A DNA stretch of 64,000 bases from Firmicutes bacterium UBA1191 (GTDB lineage Bacteria; Bacillota; Clostridia; Peptostreptococcales; Anaerovoracaceae). How positions within the stretch are numbered: position 1 is the stretch's first letter; every line of letters starts with the position of its first letter. The notes below the pieces were generated by a model. The model saw only the letters and a program-made list of their open reading frames with translations, did no database searches and was not told the origin of the DNA. The position numbers and the translations under genes were made by a program. The stretch covers positions 41,646 to 105,645 of the forward strand of contig DBYH01000010.1 in the NCBI GenBank assembly GCA_002310095.1. Direction: 5' to 3'. Shown here in pieces: positions 43,603-50,602 of this stretch.

Positions 43603-44526
43603 CTATTTTTCCGAGTTGCGCTCATGGAAAACACCGTCCTCGTACCCCTGAATGGAGCTGTCGGACTGTGCCATTACAAGCCTTTGCCGCGCCCATACGC
43701 AGTAGCGCTCATCCTTTTCGATGCCGATGAAACGGCGCCCCAGTTTGGCCGCCGTGACGCAGGAAGTTCCTGAACCCGCGAAGGGATCGAACACCAGATC
43801 GCCGGTGTTGGAACTCGCCAGTATCAGCTTGGCCATTAGCTTCTCAGGCTTCTGGGCAGGATGGGCTGTATTCTCTGCCATGGACCAGAACGGTACTGTA
43901 ATGTCATCCCAGAAGTTCGAAGGGTGCGTGTCTCTGAAATTGCCCTCTTCAGTCTCCATCCAGTCCTTCGGAACTCCGTCCTCCCTGTATGGCGCGATGA
44001 CCCTGCGGCGGAGCTTGACGTCATCGACGTTGAAAGTATAACCGTCGCCGTTCGTGGCGAACCAGATGTCTTCCATGCTGTTCTTCCAGTTTGATTTGGC
44101 GCCGCGGCCCTTTTCTCTCTGCCAGGTTATCCTGTTTCTCACCGTATAATATTCGCCGAGTACCCTGCCGATGATCATGCTGCTCTCCCAGTCGCAGCAC
44201 ACGTAGACGCTCCCGCCTTCTCTGAGAATGTGCCTCGTAGCGCCGAGCCACCTGCGGGTGTAGTTCTCATACTCGTCTGGTTTCATCTTCCGGAAGCTTT
44301 TGCCGTTGTAATCCTTTGTGAGATTGTACGGCGGGTCTATTATCATAAGATCAGCCGCCTCGGCGGGAATGTATCTGCACGCCTCGAACATGTCCGCGCA
44401 GATCACGGAATCGATGAGTTCTCCCCTTCCCGATTTCAGGTCCCCCATGCGGAGACACCTGTCCAGGTATTCTCTTCCTTCCGCGATATCCGTATCGATT
44501 GTCTTGTTTCTCGGTGACTTGTTCAT
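43603..44526 (-). CDS. Orphan DNA methyltransferase (N4-cytosine/N6-adenine type)
   Basis: About 307 residues from the chosen ATG. The catalytic motif D-P-P-Y-N comes first (I-D-P-P-Y-N-L-T-K-D-Y), and the SAM motif F-D-P-F-A-G-S-G-T-S follows near the C-terminus, the beta-class order. No restriction endonuclease or specificity gene is adjacent, so it may be a solitary methyltransferase. The open frame reaches 44580, but those first codons lie in a tRNA terminator hairpin, so the ATG at 44526 (M-N-K-S-P-R-N-K) is preferred. No ribosome site is clear. Confidence 0.82.
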   Translation of the reverse strand: MNKSPRNKTIDTDIAEGREYLDRCLRMGDLKSGRGELIDSVICADMFEACRYIPAEAADLMIIDPPYNLTKDYNGKSFRKMKPDEYENYTRRWLGATRHILREGGSVYVCCDWESSMIIGRVLGEYYTVRNRITWQREKGRGAKSNWKNSMEDIWFATNGDGYTFNVDDVKLRRRVIAPYREDGVPKDWMETEEGNFRDTHPSNFWDDITVPFWSMAENTAHPAQKPEKLMAKLILASSNTGDLVFDPFAGSGTSCVTAAKLGRRFIGIEKDERYCVWARQRLVMAQSDSSIQGYEDGVFHERNSEK

Positions 44527-44565
44527 AACGCGTTTATGATACCATACCGTAGCTTCGTTTAAAAC

Positions 44566-44602
44566 AAAAAGAAGCGCCACACCTCCATGGTGTGACGTCT
44601 TC
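44566..44602 (-). terminator. Terminator after tRNA-Leu(GAG)
   Basis: A long hairpin (GAAG-CG-CACACC with GGTGTG-CG-CTTC across an ATGGA loop, 44571-44602) is followed by a T-run on the minus strand (44566-44570). It lies six bases past the tRNA 3' end. Confidence 0.88.
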
Positions 44603-44608
44603 CTGTTA

Positions 44609-44691
44609 TGGTGCGGCCTACCAGACTTGAACTGGTACGGTCTCCCACACGCCCCTCAAACGTGCGCGTCTGCCAATTCCGCCAAGGCCGC
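44609..44691 (-). tRNA. tRNA-Leu (anticodon GAG)
   Basis: The 83-base class II tRNA has acceptor GCGGCCT/AGGCCGC, encoded CCA, a D-arm T-G-G-C-A-G-A, a variable arm and T-loop GTTCAAG. The anticodon stem CACGT/GCGTG holds loop TTGAGGG, giving GAG, which reads CUC and CUU. It is a single-gene transcript with its own promoter and terminator. Confidence 0.95.
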
Positions 44692-44723
44692 ATGTATGTT
44701 TGTACCCTCAAAGGCACTTACTA

Positions 44724-44752
44724 ATTTTAGTGGTAAACCCTGTGTTTGTCAA
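44724..44752 (-). promoter_or_regulatory. Strong promoter of tRNA-Leu(GAG)
   Basis: A consensus TTGACA (44747-44752) and TAAAAT (44724-44729) are 17 bases apart on the minus strand, in the gap between coaE and the tRNA. Confidence 0.85.
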
Positions 44753-44784
44753 CACCGAAATATATGCCCTGAAACGCCCTGAAA

Positions 44785-45390
44785 TCACACTCCGAGTCGG
44801 CCGATGATGTCGTCTATCTGAGCGTACAGTTCCTCGGTTCCGGCCGAATTGTCGACCACGAAATCGGACATTCTTGCCTTCTCTTCATCGCTCATCTGGC
44901 TGCTGATTCTCTCACGCACATCTTCCGCGTCGGCGCCGTCCCGCAGGCAGACTCTTTCGATGCGTTTCATTATGTCCGCAGTGACCAGTATCACGGCGTC
45001 GCACCTGTCGTCGATGCCGGCCTCAAAAAGCAGCGGCGCGTCGAGAAGTATTCCCCGGGCGTCAGTGCCGCGCAGAGCCGCGATCCTCTCATCGATACGG
45101 GCGATTATTTCTCTGTGAACGAGGCTGTTGTACCTTTTCCTGACTTCATCGTCCCCGAAAACAAGGTCGGCCATTGCCTTCCTGTCCAGAACGAGACCGT
45201 TTCCGGCGTTTCCATCTCTGCTGACGCAGCCGAACATCTCCCCTATCTTCTCAAGAAGGGGCTGTCCGTCAGCAGTCAGGTCTCTCCCGATCTGATCAGC
45301 ATCAACGAGGGCGAAACCTCTGTCCACCAGATAGTCCGCCGCAGTCGATTTGCCTGTTCCTATTCCGCCTGTAATGCCTATTACGATCAT
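44785..45390 (-). CDS. coaE: Dephospho-CoA kinase
   Basis: CoaE phosphorylates the ribose 3'-OH of dephospho-CoA in the last step of CoA synthesis. The 201-residue protein begins with P-loop G-I-T-G-G-I-G-T-G-K-S-T and has D-A-D-Q-I-G-R-D-L and L-L-D-A-P-L-L-F-E-A-G for substrate binding. It overlaps polA by four bases, the common polA-coaE pair. Confidence 0.95.
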   Translation of the reverse strand: MIVIGITGGIGTGKSTAADYLVDRGFALVDADQIGRDLTADGQPLLEKIGEMFGCVSRDGNAGNGLVLDRKAMADLVFGDDEVRKRYNSLVHREIIARIDERIAALRGTDARGILLDAPLLFEAGIDDRCDAVILVTADIMKRIERVCLRDGADAEDVRERISSQMSDEEKARMSDFVVDNSAGTEELYAQIDDIIGRLGV

Positions 45391-48089
45391 TTCAGTTCGT
45401 ACCAGTTCTTCCCTTCGTTTACGTCCGCCTTCAGTTCCACGGCCAGCTTATAGGCCGACTCCATGTTCTCGACCAGGAGCTTTTCAACAGTCTCCTTCTC
45501 ATCAGGATAAGTGTTGATGACCAGTTCGTCGTGGATCTGGAGTATGAGCTTCGATTTCAGTCCTGCTTCCCGGATGGCGCTGTACACCTTGATCATGGCA
45601 ATCTTGATGATGTCCGCGGCGCTTCCCTGTATCGGCGAGTTCATGGCCAGCCGTTCTCCTATCTGTCTGACCATGTAATTCGGAGCGTTTATCTCTTTGA
45701 TGTAGCGTTTTCTCCCCAGGAGCGTCGTTACATAGCCCTCTGCTTTTGCAAAGGCAACCGAATCGTCCATGAACTTCTTCACCTGTCCGTGCTTTTCGAA
45801 GTAAGCGTTTATGTAGTCCTCGGCCTCCTGTCTGGAGATGTCCAGCTCTCCCGAGAGACCGAAAGCGCTCATTCCGTAGATGACGCCGAAGTTAACTGCC
45901 TTTGCCCTGCTCCGCTCCGCGGGAGTGATTTCCGACTCAGGAATACCCAGAACGTTGGCAGCCGTCGCCCTGTGAATGTCCTCGCCCCTGTTGAACGCGT
46001 CTATGAGAGCCTCGTCGCCGGCCATGTGGGCCAATACCCTCAGCTCTATCTGGGAATAGTCGGCTCCGATGAGCAGACATTCGTCCGTATCAGGAACGAA
46101 GGCCTTCCTTAGCTGCCGTCCCAGTTCCTGCCTGATAGGAATGTTCTGCAGGTTCGGCTCGGTGCAGCTGATCCTTCCTGTCGCCGTGACGGTCTGCTGG
46201 AAGTGGGCGTGGATCCTGCCGTCCTCGTTTATGAGAGGAATGAGACCGTCCACGTATGTGCTCTTGAGCTTTGTCAGGGTCCTGTACTCCAGGATCGCGG
46301 GAACGATCGGATGGTCGTTCTTTATCTTTTCCAGAACCTCGGCGCTGGTGGAGTATCCCTTCTTTGTCTTTTTGCCGTGTTTCAGTTCCAGCTTGTCGAA
46401 GAGTATGTCCCCAAGCTGCTGGGTCGAGTTTATGTTGAACTCCTCGCCGGCCATATCATGGATTCTGTCCGCGAGGGAGTCTATCTCTTTCGAGAGTGTA
46501 TCGCCGAAATCCGCCAGGAACCCCCTGTCAGTGCGGAAGCCCTCTTTTTCCATTTCAGCCATGACTTCTATCAGGGGAAGTTCCACATCATAGAGCAGTT
46601 TTTCCAGCTTCTGAGCGCTTATCTGGGCCTTCTGGAGCCTTTCGAGATCCAATACCGCCGCGCAGAGGTCAAATCCGTAGTCATTGTAACCTGCGAGAGT
46701 GTCCGAGAACATGTCGAGCTGGGCTCCCGCCGCGGCAACGTCCTTCTCCTCATCGAGACTCTCGTGCAGGTATTCGTTGCTCAGGGCAGGCAGATTGTAG
46801 TTGCTTCTTCCAGAGTCCAGCACATATTGGGCGATGGCCGTGTCGAACTCCGTGTCGAATCTGTTCAGACCGTAACTGCACATGAGCATGTAATAGGATT
46901 CCTTGAGATCGTGTCCCGCGAAACGAGGCGGCTCTTCCTTCGCCATCTCGCCTCTCAGCCAGTCGCCGAACCCTTCCAGTGCATCATCCCTGAAGAAATA
47001 GTATTTCCCCCCACTGATGATGGATATGCAGTCGATGTGCGGCGCTTTGACGTGGTTTCCGTCGCCGAATACTTTTATAGCCGTGCTTCCGCTTATGTGG
47101 ATATCATCGAGCTGCGCCGCCGAATCGACGACCAGCCTCCCGATGCCGTTTCTGTCGATTCTCTCCGGAGCGCCTTCATCCGCGGCGGTCTCTTCCGCGA
47201 GGACATCCTCTTCCCCGCCGGACTGTTTAACTTTAAGTCTGCTCAGAAACTTGTTGAATTCCAGTTTTCTGTATATCTCGATGAGCCTGTCGTAATCAGG
47301 ATCCTTCATGAGGCAGTCCTCGACGCTGACGTCGAGAGGGACTTCCGTCATGATGGTTGCCAGACGTTTGCTCATCATGGCCTGCTGGACATTGTCCCGG
47401 ACCTTGGCCTGCAGCCCCGCCGGTTTGATGTCGTCGACGCCGGCAATGATCTCCTCGACGCTTCCGAACTCCTGTATGAGTTTGGTCGCCGTCTTGCCGC
47501 CTACTCCCGGGATGCCCGGAATATTGTCCGAAGAATCGCCGGCAAGGCCCTTGTAGTCAATGAACTGCAGAGGCGTGAATCCGTATGCCTCGCAGAAGGA
47601 ATCGTGATCGAAGATGTCGAAGTCCGACACTCCCCTCTTGGTGTAGACTATCTTCGTGACGTCCGTGGCAAGCTGGAGCTGGTCCTTGTCGCCTGTGAAA
47701 ACAAAAGGCTCCAGGCCTTCAGCCTCACTCATCCTGGCAAGGGTTCCGATTATGTCGTCGGCTTCGTACCCTTCCAGTTCCACACGCCTGATATTCATGG
47801 CGTCCAGGATATCCTTGAGGATAGGTATCTCCATTGCCAGTTCAGGCGGCATCTTTCTCCTGCCAGCCTTGTACTCGTCATACTGCTCGTGTCTGAACGT
47901 CGGCGCCTTCATGTCAAAAGCGATGGCCATGTACTCAGGTCCGTAGTCCCTGATGATCTTGTCCATCATGTTGATAAAGCCAAATATGCCATGAGTATAA
48001 ATCCCTTCTTTGGTTATCATGGGATTACGCATGGCATAGTAGGCTCTGTTGATAAGGCTGTTTCCGTCGATGAGTGCGATTCTCTTCAT
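45387..48089 (-). CDS. polA: DNA polymerase I (proofreading site apparently lost)
   Basis: The 900-residue protein has a complete 5'-3' exonuclease domain (about 1-290; D-G-N-S-L, G-D-K-D-Q-L-Q-L, G-D-S-S-D-N-I-P-G) and a complete polymerase domain (A-D-Y-S-Q-I-E-L-R, K-A-V-N-F-G-V-I-Y-G, Q-I-H-D-E-L-V). The middle 3'-5' exonuclease domain (about 310-490) is present in size, but the D-x-E of Exo I reads G-D-G and Exo II reads D-L-K-E-S. Proofreading is probably absent, as in several Firmicute and Thermus enzymes. It acts in Okazaki-fragment processing and repair. Confidence 0.95.
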   Translation of the reverse strand: MKRIALIDGNSLINRAYYAMRNPMITKEGIYTHGIFGFINMMDKIIRDYGPEYMAIAFDMKAPTFRHEQYDEYKAGRRKMPPELAMEIPILKDILDAMNIRRVELEGYEADDIIGTLARMSEAEGLEPFVFTGDKDQLQLATDVTKIVYTKRGVSDFDIFDHDSFCEAYGFTPLQFIDYKGLAGDSSDNIPGIPGVGGKTATKLIQEFGSVEEIIAGVDDIKPAGLQAKVRDNVQQAMMSKRLATIMTEVPLDVSVEDCLMKDPDYDRLIEIYRKLEFNKFLSRLKVKQSGGEEDVLAEETAADEGAPERIDRNGIGRLVVDSAAQLDDIHISGSTAIKVFGDGNHVKAPHIDCISIISGGKYYFFRDDALEGFGDWLRGEMAKEEPPRFAGHDLKESYYMLMCSYGLNRFDTEFDTAIAQYVLDSGRSNYNLPALSNEYLHESLDEEKDVAAAGAQLDMFSDTLAGYNDYGFDLCAAVLDLERLQKAQISAQKLEKLLYDVELPLIEVMAEMEKEGFRTDRGFLADFGDTLSKEIDSLADRIHDMAGEEFNINSTQQLGDILFDKLELKHGKKTKKGYSTSAEVLEKIKNDHPIVPAILEYRTLTKLKSTYVDGLIPLINEDGRIHAHFQQTVTATGRISCTEPNLQNIPIRQELGRQLRKAFVPDTDECLLIGADYSQIELRVLAHMAGDEALIDAFNRGEDIHRATAANVLGIPESEITPAERSRAKAVNFGVIYGMSAFGLSGELDISRQEAEDYINAYFEKHGQVKKFMDDSVAFAKAEGYVTTLLGRKRYIKEINAPNYMVRQIGERLAMNSPIQGSAADIIKIAMIKVYSAIREAGLKSKLILQIHDELVINTYPDEKETVEKLLVENMESAYKLAVELKADVNEGKNWYELK

Positions 48090-48110
48090 AAAAACACCTT
48101 CTGCATTATT

Positions 48111-48749
48111 CTATTCTTCAGTCTCTTCAGCCGGTTCTTCATTTTCGGCCGGCTCTTCAACTATCAGCTCAGGCTCGACAGCCTCAGGAACTTCCTCGGC
48201 CGCCGGCTTTTCATCCGCAGGTTTTTCCTCCGCCGGCTCTTCAGTCTCTTCCTTCTCCTTCTTTTCGAGCTGGAAGCCTTCAGGGAGAAGCTGCATCAGA
48301 TTTCTGATCCTTATCTGTCCGTCTGCTTTTGTAACAATAGTTATCTCAGGCGCGAACTCGCTCATGAACTGTCTGCAGATTCCGCAAGGCAGAGCCTCTT
48401 CATCTCCGGCGGAAACGGCGATGGCAATGAAAGGATTCTCGCCGATATCGTACTCCAGAATACCGTCGGATATTGCCTTTGCAAAAGCAACACGCTCCGC
48501 GCAGAGAGTAGCTCCGTAGGAACCGTTCTCGATGTTCACTCCCGTATAGATCTTGTTGATCGGAAGAACCGAATCCTCATTAGGTTTTACCAGGAGCGCG
48601 GCGCCGACCTTGAAGTCCGAATACGGCGCGTAGGCGCGCTTTCTCGCGTCCTCCGCGGCGTAGTAAAGATCCTCGAGTTTCTTCATGTTGGCCGTCTTCG
48701 ACGCCTTGGCGGCTTCGGCCTTTACCTCTTTGCTTTTCTTACCGAACAT
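48111..48749 (-). CDS. cdd: Cytidine deaminase with basic head and acidic tail
   Basis: The deaminase core (about residues 25-155) has the zinc motifs T-L-C-A-E-R and L-P-C-G-I-C-R-Q-F and the substrate loop N-I-E-N-G-S-Y. It converts cytidine or deoxycytidine to the uridine form in pyrimidine salvage. The protein is 212 residues, against about 130 for a usual Cdd. It has a Lys/Ala-rich head of about 20 residues and a 52-residue tail made almost only of E, P, A and K. Catalytic residues are intact. The tail resembles those on SecDF and YajC. Confidence 0.9.
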   Translation of the reverse strand: MFGKKSKEVKAEAAKASKTANMKKLEDLYYAAEDARKRAYAPYSDFKVGAALLVKPNEDSVLPINKIYTGVNIENGSYGATLCAERVAFAKAISDGILEYDIGENPFIAIAVSAGDEEALPCGICRQFMSEFAPEITIVTKADGQIRIRNLMQLLPEGFQLEKKEKEETEEPAEEKPADEKPAAEEVPEAVEPELIVEEPAENEEPAEETEE

Positions 48750-48781
48750 GATTTACCTCCAATGAATATCTTCAGACCGGA

Positions 48782-49594
48782 TCATTTGTAGCACCAGCGG
48801 TAAACCGCTCCTACGAAGAATGAACCGCCGATTATGTTTCCGATGGTTACAGGCAGGAGATTCTTTATCAGGAACCCGAACAGATTCAGTGAAGCTGTAT
48901 CCAGCCCCAGCAGACTGACATAGGCGTCGTTGCCCGCGGCGATCATTCCCGCAGGGATGAAGTACATGTTGGCGACGCTGTGCTCGAATCCTGACACTAT
49001 GAACAGTCCGATACAGAACCAGATGGCGAAAATCTTGCCTATGGTCTCCTGAGATCCCGCCGCCATCCACACGGCAAGGCATACCAGGAAGTTGCAGAAA
49101 ATGCCCAGGACAACGGCTCTGCCGAAGCTGAGACTGCATTTGCCTGCGGCAGTCTTGACCGTCATGGCGCCCAGAAGTCCAGCGCCCGAATCCCACAGCC
49201 CGCTGTAGGCGATGCACACCACTACGAACAGAGAACCTGCCAGATTGCCCACGTAGACTATGCCCCAGTTTCTGAGCATCTGGGACATCTTAATCCTTTT
49301 GTCGAGGGTTCCTATGATCATCAGGCAGTTACCCGTGAAGAGTTCCGCTCCGCAGAGGACGACCATCATCAGGCCGACCGGGAACACGGCTCCCATTACG
49401 ACTTTTCCGATACCAAATGTGGACGGATCGGAAGTCAGGTTGAAGGAAGCCATGAGAGAAGCCTGGGCTCCCAGGGCTATGAAGGCGCCTGCCATCATTC
49501 CCAGGACAAAGAGTTTCCCGAAGCTTCCGGTTGCCTTTGCGACTGAGCCCTCAGACTGTTTGATCATTATCTCACGGGGCGTGAGCGCTGTCAT
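48782..49594 (-). CDS. focA: Formate/nitrite transporter family channel
   Basis: The 270-residue protein has six membrane helices and the FNT family motifs G-A-E-L-F-T-G-N near residue 87, N-F-L-V-C-L-A-V-W near 155 and G-F-E-H-S-V-A-N-M-Y-F near 200, with the central His that gates formate or nitrite passage. In a fermenter formate is the likelier cargo; nitrite or hydrosulfide cannot be excluded. The ATG lies only 26 bases after the 3' end of the 6S RNA gene, with an AGAGGAGA site, so it may be expressed by read-through from the 6S promoter. Confidence 0.87.
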   Translation of the reverse strand: MTALTPREIMIKQSEGSVAKATGSFGKLFVLGMMAGAFIALGAQASLMASFNLTSDPSTFGIGKVVMGAVFPVGLMMVVLCGAELFTGNCLMIIGTLDKRIKMSQMLRNWGIVYVGNLAGSLFVVVCIAYSGLWDSGAGLLGAMTVKTAAGKCSLSFGRAVVLGIFCNFLVCLAVWMAAGSQETIGKIFAIWFCIGLFIVSGFEHSVANMYFIPAGMIAAGNDAYVSLLGLDTASLNLFGFLIKNLLPVTIGNIIGGSFFVGAVYRWCYK

Positions 49595-49620
49595 GAATAC
49601 TATCTCCTCTGTTATAAAAC

Positions 49621-49803
49621 AATAATCCCGACATGCCGTCAGGGTTATAATTCACGCCCTAACGAAAGTTAGGTGGGTATCCTGCCTCTGCCTTCTGTCT
49701 TCCCGTCAGAGCGGGCCTGACATATTTCAGATGTGACCCGGATTCCCTATGTGATGATGTAGGTTGAATTATAGATTCCCCAACGAACACTTCAGGATTA
49801 TTT
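49621..49803 (-). ncRNA. ssrS: 6S RNA (RNA polymerase-binding regulator)
   Basis: The yebC-focA gap holds a 183-base element with 6S RNA structure. An 11-base closing stem pairs AATAATCCTGA at the 5' end with TCGGGATTATT at the 3' end. A second 9-pair stem is TATAATTCA/TGAATTATA, and the terminal arm is closed by GGGAATCC/GGATACCC. The Firmicute-type small hairpin CACCTAAC-TTTC-GTTAGGG lies on the 3' side of the bubble. The 5' end CCTGAAGTGTTCGTTG resembles, from memory, the start of Bacillus 6S-1. 6S RNA mimics open promoter DNA and traps housekeeping RNA polymerase in stationary phase. No clear promoter is seen; it may lie in the yebC end. Confidence 0.85.
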
Positions 49804-49826
49804 GCAAAAAACTTAACTTATTGGTC

Positions 49827-50561
49827 TTACAGCTCGATGCTTTCCAGATCTACGCTGCAGTTGTGATGTACGGCCTGCACATCGTCGTTCTCCTCGAGGA
49901 AGTCGATCATTTTCTTGAGCTTCCTCAGGTCTTTCTCATCCTTCGGAGCCGCTTCCATGGAAGGAACGTACTCCACCTCGGATACTACGAACTCATAGCC
50001 CGCGTCTGTAAGAGCCGAGTGCACGTTCGTGTACTCGCCAGGCTCGGTCAGGATCTCGAAGTTGTCATCATTGACGATCATGTCGTCAGCTCCCGCGTCC
50101 AGAGCCACCATCATGAGTTCGTCCTCGTCGATTTCGTCAGTCTTCTCGATGACGATGACGCCCTTGCGCGCGAACATGTAAGATACGCATCCCGGAGTTC
50201 CCAGGTTTCCGCCGTGCTTGTCGAATGTGGATCTTACGGCAGAAGTCGTTCTGTTGGTGTTGTCGGTCAGCGCTTCAACGATGACGGCAACTCCGCCCAC
50301 ACCGTAACCTTCGAAGTTCAGTTCTGTGTAGGACTCGCCCTCCAGCTCTCCTGTACCCTTCTTGATCGCTCTCTTTATGTTATCGTTAGGCATGCCTATG
50401 GCCTTGGCCTTCTCGATGGCAACTCTCAAAGTCGCATTGTACTCAGGATCTCCGCCTGCCTTTGCAGCCACGATAATCTGTCTGCCGTACTTGGTGAACA
50501 TCGCTGAACGCTTAGAATCCTGTGCCGCTTTTCTGCCGGCTATTGTTCCGTGTCTTCCCAT
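49827..50561 (-). CDS. yebC: YebC/PmpR-family DNA-binding or translation regulator
   Basis: The 244-residue protein has the family N-terminus G-R-H-G-T-I-A-G-R-K-A near the start, the K-A-K-A-I-G-M-P-N-D-N-I-K-R-A-I-K-K-G-T motif and the E-G-Y-G-V-G-G-V-A-V-I-V-E strand. YebC proteins have been described as transcription regulators and, more recently, as factors easing ribosome stalling at proline-rich stretches; the latter would complement efp. A strong AAGGAGG precedes the ATG. Confidence 0.93.
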   Translation of the reverse strand: MGRHGTIAGRKAAQDSKRSAMFTKYGRQIIVAAKAGGDPEYNATLRVAIEKAKAIGMPNDNIKRAIKKGTGELEGESYTELNFEGYGVGGVAVIVEALTDNTNRTTSAVRSTFDKHGGNLGTPGCVSYMFARKGVIVIEKTDEIDEDELMMVALDAGADDMIVNDDNFEILTEPGEYTNVHSALTDAGYEFVVSEVEYVPSMEAAPKDEKDLRKLKKMIDFLEENDDVQAVHHNCSVDLESIEL

Positions 50562-50602
50562 AAAAGACGCCTCCTTAAAAGTGTTTATTCTCTACTCTTA
50601 TT

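Noticed and set aside
46203..48791. An 862-codon open frame on the plus strand across polA
   Set aside because: It is fully antisense to a complete polA, runs across the polA-cdd border, and has no recognisable domain. Codon use of the minus-strand gene (few TTA, CTA and TCA codons) leaves the opposite frame open.
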